From contig NZ_BMKQ01000001.1 in the NCBI RefSeq assembly GCF_014644415.1, positions 2,865,217 to 2,929,216 on the forward strand: a DNA stretch of 64,000 nucleotides, read 5' to 3'. This document shows positions 58,740 to 64,000 of this stretch, in pieces. This DNA is from Marmoricola endophyticus. GTDB lineage: Bacteria; Actinomycetota; Actinomycetes; Propionibacteriales; Nocardioidaceae. Below the pieces are notes generated by a model. That model worked only from the letters and a program-made list of their open reading frames with translations. It was not told the origin of the DNA and searched no databases. How positions within the stretch are numbered: the stretch's first letter is position 1; each line of letters starts with the position of its first letter. Position numbers and translations under genes: made by a program.

Positions 58740-59482
58740 CCGAGCGACCACGTCCGGCGAAGGCCAAGGGCCCGACGATCCTGCGCGGCCGTGCGGTCGA
58801 CGGTGCCACCACCGACCAGCGGCTGCTCGACCACACGGGGCCGGCCGACTGGCTGCACGCCGACCCGTGGCGGGTGATGCGGATCCAGGCCGAGTTCGTC
58901 GAGGGCTTCGGTGCGCTGGCCGAGCTGGGCCCGGCGATCGGGGTGTTCGGCTCCGCGCGCACACCGCAGGACGACCCGTCGTACGCCCTGGGCGAGCAGC
59001 TGGGCCGCGCGCTGGTCGAGGCGGGCTTCGCGGTGATCACCGGCGGCGGACCCGGCGCGATGGAGGCGGCCAACAAGGGCGCCTGCGAGGCCGGCGGGGT
59101 CTCGGTCGGGCTCGGCATCGAGCTGCCCTTCGAGTCCGGGCTGAACCCGTGGGTCGACCTCGGCGTCAACTTCCGCTACTTCTTCGCCCGCAAGACGATG
59201 TTCGTGAAGTACTCACGGGGCTTCTGCGTCCTGCCCGGCGGCCTCGGCACGCTGGACGAGATGTTCGAGGCGCTGACGCTGGCGCAGACCGGCAAGGTCA
59301 CCTCCTTCCCGGTGGTGCTGATCGGCGTCGACTACTGGCGCGGGCTGCTGGACTGGCTGCGCGGCCCGGTCGCCGAGAGCGGGCGGATCTGGCCGCGCGA
59401 CCTCGACCTGGTCACGCTGACCGACGACGTCTCCGAGGCCGTGCGGATCATGGTCGAGAACGACGCCGAGGCCCCCTCGTGA
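58736..59482 (+). CDS. LOG-family protein (TIGR00730)
   Basis: A 248-residue Rossmann-type protein. ITGGGPGAMEAANKGA (about 101-116) and PGGLGTLDE (167-175) are the nucleotide-monophosphate phosphoribohydrolase signatures found in cytokinin-activating LOG enzymes. It probably releases a base from a nucleoside monophosphate. The GTG overlaps the dapE stop; the gene follows dapE in M. tuberculosis too. Confidence 0.9.
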   Translation: MTERPRPAKAKGPTILRGRAVDGATTDQRLLDHTGPADWLHADPWRVMRIQAEFVEGFGALAELGPAIGVFGSARTPQDDPSYALGEQLGRALVEAGFAVITGGGPGAMEAANKGACEAGGVSVGLGIELPFESGLNPWVDLGVNFRYFFARKTMFVKYSRGFCVLPGGLGTLDEMFEALTLAQTGKVTSFPVVLIGVDYWRGLLDWLRGPVAESGRIWPRDLDLVTLTDDVSEAVRIMVENDAEAPS

Positions 59483-59805
59483 GCCTGCTCTTCGCCGTCC
59501 TCGTCGTGGTCGTGATCGGTGGCATCGTCGTCGTCGCGGTCGGAGGGGGCGGGGACGCGGTGGCGATGCGCGAGGTGGGCGTCGACCGCTCGGATCTGCG
59601 CCTTCCCGAGGGGCGGCCGCTCACCGCGGCCGACCTGCGCGGCGTCCGGTTCGGCACGGCGCTGCGTGGCTACCGCGCCAGCGACGTCGACGCCGTGCTC
59701 GAGCGGCTGGCCCGGGAGCTGGACGACGCGCGCGGCCCGCAGCCGACCCCGCCGGTCGAGGAGCCGGCACGCTCGCCGTACGAGACCCCGCCCCCGGCCG
59801 GGTAG
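59479..59805 (+). CDS. Small DivIVA-domain membrane protein
   Basis: A 108-residue protein with an N-terminal transmembrane helix (about 3-24) and a DivIVA N-terminal-like motif: VRFGTALRGYRASDVDAVLERLARELDDA (about 55-83), then a Pro-rich tail. DivIVA motifs bind curved membranes at poles and septa. The GTG overlaps the LOG stop. The stop TAG lies 5 bp before the second 59-bp element. Confidence 0.83.
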   Translation: MSLLFAVLVVVVIGGIVVVAVGGGGDAVAMREVGVDRSDLRLPEGRPLTAADLRGVRFGTALRGYRASDVDAVLERLARELDDARGPQPTPPVEEPARSPYETPPPAG

Positions 59806-59808
59806 GCG

Positions 59809-59871
59809 GGTAGTCCAGGACGAATCTGTCGTCCCGTGGCGCTCTCAGCGACGACAACGTCAGGGACTACC
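59809..59871. repeat. Family B palindromic element, copy 2 (59-bp core 59811-59869)
   Basis: TAGTCCAGGACG at the left and CGTCAGGGACTA at the right are identical to copy 1 at 29.6 kb; the 59-bp length is also identical and the same AG/AG mismatch recurs. The centre is different (CTGTCGTC/GACGACAA-type stem). Confidence 0.85.
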
Positions 59872-59874
59872 CGG

Positions 59875-60666
59875 TCAGCGGCCGTGATAGGTGGGCTTCT
59901 CCTTGGCGAGGAACGCGTCGACGGCAGCGCGGTGGTCCTCGGTGGCGCCGGTCTCGTTCATCATCCGTGCCTCGAAGGCCAGCGCCTCGTCGAAGGGGGC
60001 GGAGGCGGCGTGCAGCACCGAGCGGCGGACGGCGCCCAGCGCCCGGGTGGGCCCGTCGGCCAGGCGGCGCGCGAGCGCGGAGACCTCGGCATCGAAGGCG
60101 TCGGTGGGTACGACCGAGGTGGCCAGGCCGAGCGAGAGGGCCTCGGCGGAGTCGATGGTGCGCGGGAAGTACAGCAGCTCCAGCGCCTTGGCCCGTCCCA
60201 CCAGCCGCTGCAGCGTCCACGAGGACCCGGTGTCGCAGGACAGCGCGATGCCGGTGAAGGCGAGGTTGAACCCGGCCGGCTCGGCGAGCACGCGGAGGTC
60301 GGCGGCGAACGCCAGCGAGGCGCCCGCGCCGGCGGCGACGCCGTTGACCGCGGCGACGACCGGCTTGTCCATGGTGGCGAGGGCGAGGACGGTCGGGTTG
60401 TAGTGCGTCTCGACCGTCGAGCCCAGCGAGGAGTCCGGGTCCTTCAGCGACGTGACGTGCTCCTTGAGGTCCTGACCGACGCAGAAGGCGCGGCCGGAGC
60501 CGGTCAGCACCACGCATCGCACTGCGTCGTCGTCGGCGGCCGACGTGACGGCCTCGAGCAGCGCCTCCTTCGTGGCGATGTCGAGCGCGTTCATCGCCTC
60601 GGGCCGCGCCAGCGTGATCGTGCCGATGCCGTCGTGGACCTCGTAGGTCACCGGGGAGTCGCTCAT
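59875..60666 (-). CDS. Enoyl-CoA hydratase/isomerase (crotonase family)
   Basis: A 263-residue crotonase. TLARPEAMNALDIATKEALLEAV, RAFCVGQDLKEHV (oxyanion hole) and AAVNGVAAGAGASLAFAADLRV (about 96-117) are visible; the PaaG/PaaB-like Asp and the C-terminal ATEDHRAAVDAFLAKEKPTYHGR tail suggest a phenylacetate-type enoyl-CoA isomerase. TACAGT lies 6 nt before the ATG on the minus strand. The longer frame upstream is a shadow. Confidence 0.9.
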   Translation of the reverse strand: MSDSPVTYEVHDGIGTITLARPEAMNALDIATKEALLEAVTSAADDDAVRCVVLTGSGRAFCVGQDLKEHVTSLKDPDSSLGSTVETHYNPTVLALATMDKPVVAAVNGVAAGAGASLAFAADLRVLAEPAGFNLAFTGIALSCDTGSSWTLQRLVGRAKALELLYFPRTIDSAEALSLGLATSVVPTDAFDAEVSALARRLADGPTRALGAVRRSVLHAASAPFDEALAFEARMMNETGATEDHRAAVDAFLAKEKPTYHGR

Positions 60667-60672
60667 CGGGTC

Positions 60673-60678
60673 ACTGTA
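60673..60678 (-). promoter_or_regulatory. Putative leaderless -10 of the enoyl-CoA hydratase gene
   Basis: TACAGT on the minus strand, 6 nt before the ATG at 60666. Confidence 0.5.
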
Positions 60679-60797
60679 GGACGGCGCGGACCGGTCGAGT
60701 CGCCGCTGGGGGTGGCATGGGGAATAATGGTCGCGAGCACAGCAGGCGGGCACCCCGCGCGCACGGCGCGACCGCACGGACCAGGAAGAGGTAGACC

Positions 60798-60965
60798 ATG
60801 GCGGCGATGAAGCCACGGACCGGCGACGGCCCGCTCGAAGTCACCAAGGAGGGTCGCGGCATCGTGATGCGTGTTCCTCTGGAGGGCGGAGGCCGCCTCG
60901 TGGTCGAGCTCAAGCCGGACGAGGCCGGTGACCTGGGCAACGCGCTCAAGGACGTGGTCGGCTGA
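60798..60965 (+). CDS. DUF3117 small conserved protein
   Basis: A 55-residue protein, MAAMKPRTGDGPLEVTKEGR..., with GIVMRVPLEGGGRLVVELK and DEAGDLGNALKDVVG. This is the actinobacterial DUF3117 family, which in mycobacteria lies near dapE/tagA/glgA. The function is unknown; it looks like a tiny beta-rich protein. GAAGAGG precedes the ATG. A strong terminator hairpin follows. Confidence 0.9.
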   Translation: MAAMKPRTGDGPLEVTKEGRGIVMRVPLEGGGRLVVELKPDEAGDLGNALKDVVG

Positions 60966-60987
60966 GCGCCGACTCCTCTTCGCCTCC

Positions 60988-61018
60988 GACGGCCCCCGCC
61001 ACCACGGCGGGGGCCGTC
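60988..61018 (+). terminator. Terminator hairpin after DUF3117
   Basis: GACGGCCCCCGCC (60988-61000) pairs perfectly with GGCGGGGGCCGTC (61006-61018), loop ACCAC, 22 bp after the stop. Confidence 0.75.
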
Positions 61019-61019
61019 G

Positions 61020-61262
61020 TGCTCTGTCTCGAGCCGCCTGACCCGGGCACGGCTCTCACCTCTGGCCTGCTGCCCGCCGCCCCTCACGCACGCTGGCTGC
61101 GTTGCGCGAGCTCGACAGGCCGCCGGCCCGCCTTCGCTCCCGCGCCAAGCCACCACCCCACGAGAGCGCTCGCTGCGCTCGCGCTCCCGAAGGGACCCCG
61201 GAGTTGCCAGCGCACGCGCTGGACGACCTTCAGCGGACGGCCAGAGCTCGAGAGCCATGCCC
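61020..61262. other. Intergenic region without a gene
   Basis: Rest of the 309-bp gap before pepA. It holds short GC palindromes near 61155-61190 (AGCGCTCGCTGCGCTCGCGC-like) and no credible coding frame or RNA. Confidence 0.5.
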
Positions 61263-61268
61263 TAGCCT
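61263..61268 (+). promoter_or_regulatory. Putative leaderless -10 of pepA
   Basis: TAGCCT, 6 nt before the GTG at 61275. It supports 61275 over the ATG at 61290. Confidence 0.45.
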
Positions 61269-61274
61269 CGCCAT

Positions 61275-62819
61275 GTGCTCCCTCCGCAGATGCCGACCCC
61301 CGAGATCACGCTCAGCCCGTCGGTCCCGACGCAGCAGGCGGACGTGGCGGTCGTGGCGCTCCCGGTGCTCCGCGACCCCGACGGCGCCGGGCCGACGCTG
61401 GGGCCCGGCTTCGCCGAGCTGCTCGACGAGGTCGACGCCGACGTCTTCGCGGTCCTCGAGCGGGCCGGCGCCACCGGGCGGGCGGGAGAGGTCACCCCGC
61501 TGCCGGCGGCCACGGCGAGCGGCGGGCCGCTCCTGGTCCTCATGGTCGGCGTCGGGAGCGGGCAGCCCGCTGACCTGCGTCGCGCCGGCGCGGTGCTGGT
61601 ACGTCGTACGACGGGGCAGGGCAGGGTCGCGACGTCGATCCCCTCGGTCGGTGACGACGCCGGCCTGCGGGCCTTCGTCGAGGGCGCCGTGCTCGGCTCC
61701 TTCGTCTTCTCCATGCGACGCGACGGACCGGCGGAGCAGCCGCCGAGCGGCCTGGTCGTCACCGCTGACCCGGAGCGGCAGCCGGTCCTCGACCGGGCAC
61801 TGGCGGTCGCCGGGGCCAGCAGGCTCGCGCGGACCCTGGCGACCGTGCCGTCCAACGTGAAGAACCCCCAGTGGTTCGTCGAGGAGGCCACGCGCGAGGC
61901 GGCGCCGCTGGGCCTGGCCACCGAGGTGTGGGACGAGCACCGGCTCGAGGACGAGGGCTTCGGCGGCATCGTCGCGGTCGGTCGCGCCTCGGCGACGCCG
62001 CCGCGCCTGCTGCGGCTGGACTACGTCCCCGAAGGGGTCTCCGGGCGCAAGGCCGCGAAGCTGCCCCACGTCGTCCTGGTCGGGAAGGGGATCACCTTCG
62101 ACACCGGAGGGCTGTCCCTCAAGGGCGGCGAGAACATGAAGAACATGAAGCGCGACATGACCGGCGGCGCGGTCGTGCTCGGGGTGATGACCGCGCTGCG
62201 GGCGGTCGGCTGCCCGATCCGCGTGACCGGTCTGGTCGCGCTGGCCGAGAACGCCGTGGACGGCGACGCCACCCGTCCCGGCGACGTGATCACCCACTAC
62301 GGCGGGCGCACCACCGAGGTGACGAACACCGACGCCGAGGGCCGGTTGGTGATGGCCGACGCCCTGGCGTACGCCGCCGCCGAGCTCGCCCCCGACGCGC
62401 TGGTCGACGTGGCCACGCTCACCGGCGCGGTCAAGGTCGGGCTGGGGCAGCGCCTGGCCGGGCTGTTCACCGACGACGACGCGCTGCACGGGCTGATCCA
62501 CCTGGCCGGTGCGGCCGCGGGAGAGCCGTTCTGGCGGATGCCGTTGGCCGCGGACTACCGCGACAAGCTGAGGAGCGCGGTCGCGGACGCCGACAACGCG
62601 CCCGGCGGGCCGGGCGCGGTGATCGCCGCGCTGTTCCTCGAGCCGTTCACCGGCGGGCTGCCGTGGGCCCACCTGGACATCGCGTCGGTCGGCGACGCGG
62701 CGGACACCGACGCCGAGTGGACCAGCGGGCCGACCGGGTTCGGCGTACGCGCGCTGCTCTACTGGCTGGAGCTGGCCGAGCCGCTGGCCGGCGTACGCAC
62801 CGGTCGCCGGCGCTCCTGA
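61275..62819 (+). CDS. pepA: Leucyl aminopeptidase
   Basis: A 514-residue M17 aminopeptidase that releases N-terminal residues from peptides in the cytoplasm. The N-terminal macro-like domain is diverged; the catalytic domain has VLVGKGITFDTGGLSLK (metal Lys/Asp), MKRDMTGGA and the M17 signature NTDAEGRLVMAD with metal Asp/Glu and catalytic Arg. GTG at 61275 is chosen on -10 spacing; the ATG at 61290 lacks a ribosome site. It forms hexamers in the family. Confidence 0.93.
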   Translation: MLPPQMPTPEITLSPSVPTQQADVAVVALPVLRDPDGAGPTLGPGFAELLDEVDADVFAVLERAGATGRAGEVTPLPAATASGGPLLVLMVGVGSGQPADLRRAGAVLVRRTTGQGRVATSIPSVGDDAGLRAFVEGAVLGSFVFSMRRDGPAEQPPSGLVVTADPERQPVLDRALAVAGASRLARTLATVPSNVKNPQWFVEEATREAAPLGLATEVWDEHRLEDEGFGGIVAVGRASATPPRLLRLDYVPEGVSGRKAAKLPHVVLVGKGITFDTGGLSLKGGENMKNMKRDMTGGAVVLGVMTALRAVGCPIRVTGLVALAENAVDGDATRPGDVITHYGGRTTEVTNTDAEGRLVMADALAYAAAELAPDALVDVATLTGAVKVGLGQRLAGLFTDDDALHGLIHLAGAAAGEPFWRMPLAADYRDKLRSAVADADNAPGGPGAVIAALFLEPFTGGLPWAHLDIASVGDAADTDAEWTSGPTGFGVRALLYWLELAEPLAGVRTGRRRS

Positions 62820-62826
62820 CCGGCCC

Positions 62827-63540
62827 TCACCGGATGCGCGCGGCGTCGATGCGTGTGTAGGTGTCCCGCAGCGCGGAGAGGTGGGAGCGCATCGCCCGCT
62901 CAGCGGCGCGGGCGTCCTGGGCGCGGACCGCGTCGAGGATCCCCTGGTGCTCGTCGGCGACCTTGCGCCAGAACGCGGGCTCGGCCTGGTCGCGCAGGAA
63001 CCGGTCCCGGAGGACCGACAGGACGGGGCTGGTCACCATGTCCATCAGCGGGTTCCCACCGGCCTCGACCAGCAGCCCGTGGAAGGTGATGTTCGCCCAC
63101 CAGCGCTCGACGTTCTGCTCACTGGAGTCGCTGACGACGACGATGGAGGCCTGGAGGCGCTCGAGGTCGGCGTCGGTCCGGTTGCGGGCGGCGCTGGCCG
63201 CCGCCGGCACCTCGAGGTGGGTACGCACCTCGAGCAGCTGGGCGACACTGAGCCGGCTCCGGCTGAGCACCGTCAGCGAGGTCTCGAGGTAGTCGGCGAC
63301 GTCGGCCGGTGTCGGCTCGGCGACGAACGTGCCGCCGGCGACGCCGCGGACCGGGCGCAGCAGCTTCTGCGTGGTGAGCACGCGGATCGCCTCGCGCAGG
63401 GTGTTCCGGCTGACCCCCATCCGGGCGGTGAGCTCGTCTTCCACGGGGAGCCGGTCGCCCGGGCGCAGGTCACCGCGCACGATCATGTCGCGGAGTGCCT
63501 GCGCCACGCGCTCGTACTCCAGCGGGGTGCCGCGGGCCAT
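62827..63540 (-). CDS. GntR/FadR-family transcriptional regulator
   Basis: A 237-residue regulator: N-terminal winged helix (LRPGDRLPVEDELTARMGVSRNTLREAIRVLTTQKLL, about 25-62) and an all-helical FCD ligand domain (85-225). FCD proteins sense organic acids or acyl-CoA. ATG at 63540 with TAGCGT 7 nt upstream. It lies 51 bp from the CoA-ester-lyase gene on the same strand, which may be its target. It also faces pepA end-to-end. Confidence 0.88.
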   Translation of the reverse strand: MARGTPLEYERVAQALRDMIVRGDLRPGDRLPVEDELTARMGVSRNTLREAIRVLTTQKLLRPVRGVAGGTFVAEPTPADVADYLETSLTVLSRSRLSVAQLLEVRTHLEVPAAASAARNRTDADLERLQASIVVVSDSSEQNVERWWANITFHGLLVEAGGNPLMDMVTSPVLSVLRDRFLRDQAEPAFWRKVADEHQGILDAVRAQDARAAERAMRSHLSALRDTYTRIDAARIR

Positions 63541-63547
63541 GGAGGGG

Positions 63548-63553
63548 ACGCTA
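63548..63553 (-). promoter_or_regulatory. Putative leaderless -10 of the GntR gene
   Basis: TAGCGT on the minus strand, 7 nt before the ATG at 63540. Confidence 0.5.
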
Positions 63554-63591
63554 CCGGTCCGTGGCCCGCGGATCGCGCACCGACGTACGCC

Positions 63592-64000
63592 TCAGACCAG
63601 GCCGAGCACGCGGCGGGCGGTACGGATCGTCGCCTCGTCGACCAGCCGGCCGGCGTCGTCGAGGACCGTCCCGTGCCCGCGCTCCTCGGCCTCGGCGAGC
63701 AGCCGCAGGGTGTCCCGGGCCGCGGCGACCTCCTCGGGGGAGGGGGTGAAGGCGTCGTGGACGGTCTCGAGCTGGGCGGGGTGGATGCAGGCCCGGCCGA
63801 AGAACCCCTGCCGGCGGGCGCGCACGGTGCGCTCGCGGAAGAGCGCGGTGTCCTCGACCTCGATCGAGACCGGGGCGACCGGTGGCGCGATCCCGGCCGC
63901 CGAGCTGGCGACGACGACCTGCGCCCGCGCCCAGTCCAGCTCGCGCTCGTCCTCGCCGGGAACGACCCCGAGCTCGGCGCAGAGGTCGTACTCGCCCAGC
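63592..64000 (-). CDS. HpcH/HpaI-type CoA-ester lyase (CitE-like), C-terminal part
   Basis: The window ends within this gene; about 135 C-terminal residues are readable from 63999 down. GEYDLCAELGVVPGEDE, VVASSAAGIAPPVAPVSIEVED and RARRQGFFGRACIHPAQL are the landmarks of citrate-lyase-beta/malyl-CoA lyase TIM barrels (the IHP motif closes the active site). It cleaves or makes CoA esters with a carboxylate. It probably forms a unit with the GntR gene downstream. The N-terminus is outside the window. Confidence 0.85.
   Translation of the reverse strand, partial: LGEYDLCAELGVVPGEDERELDWARAQVVVASSAAGIAPPVAPVSIEVEDTALFRERTVRARRQGFFGRACIHPAQLETVHDAFTPSPEEVAAARDTLRLLAEAEERGHGTVLDDAGRLVDEATIRTARRVLGLV

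Overview
The window is chromosomal DNA from a high-GC actinobacterium. Gene order (rsmA-ispE-ABC-F; glmU-prs-rplY-pth; dapD...dapE-LOG-DivIVA-DUF3117), a mycothiol-type enzyme, F420-type reductases, stand-alone LigD polymerase and many GTG starts point to Nocardioidaceae (Nocardioides-like). This assignment rests on recalled gene order and family knowledge, not on a search. No phage, transposase, CRISPR array or plasmid gene was seen.

Layout. 1-4800: translation/isoprenoid genes (rsmA end, ispE, ABC-F ATPase), then a MarR regulator facing a trans-aconitate methyltransferase and a VOC protein. 4980-8307 (minus): a two-gene surface locus, a secreted Thr/Arg-rich protein and a ten-repeat chaplin-like LPXTG protein. 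8576-13130: katG, a repeat-rich gap, an atypical tRNA-Gln(TTG) and a secreted M4 metalloprotease. 13330-16136: polyprenol-phosphate mannosyltransferase-like enzyme, NUDIX, cNMP-binding-like protein, molybdenum sulfite-oxidase-like enzyme. 16208-20264: glmU-prs-rplY-pth housekeeping run. 20267-22877: an NAD-kinase-like gene and an SPFH gene divergent from an NrtR-type NUDIX regulator with twin operators. 23152-29584: AKR, IMPase, HAD, LysE exporter, flavin-binding protein, PPK2 and LigD polymerase. 29638-35785: GtrA, ALDH-GMC oxidoreductase pair, guaA, GNAT. 35874-36906: a frameshifted DUF559-like pseudogene framed by two copies of a 49-bp palindrome. 36892-41147: acyl-CoA dehydrogenase, SDR, phenolic acid decarboxylase, stress protein, maleylpyruvate isomerase-like protein. 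41194-47470: branched-chain-amino-acid-type ABC operon (livGFHMK order) divergent from a PucR activator. 47487-52392: oxidoreductase/HxlR pair and a translationally coupled SDR-SDR-phosphotransferase-acyl-CoA dehydrogenase operon. 52476-60965: F420 reductase, crotonases, dapD, dapE, LOG, DivIVA and DUF3117 genes. 61275-64000: leucyl aminopeptidase, GntR/FadR regulator and the end of a CoA-ester lyase.

Two signals stand out beyond the gene list. First, many genes lack a Shine-Dalgarno and instead have a TAnnnT (-10) hexamer 6-8 nt before the start codon, on both strands, suggesting widespread leaderless transcription; one CTAG core appears to serve two divergent genes. Second, several convergent gene ends carry palindromic elements; two families occur twice each with identical total lengths (59 bp and 49 bp), conserved tips and diverged centres, and in places they supply stop codons. 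A third, longer palindromic family occurs at four loci.
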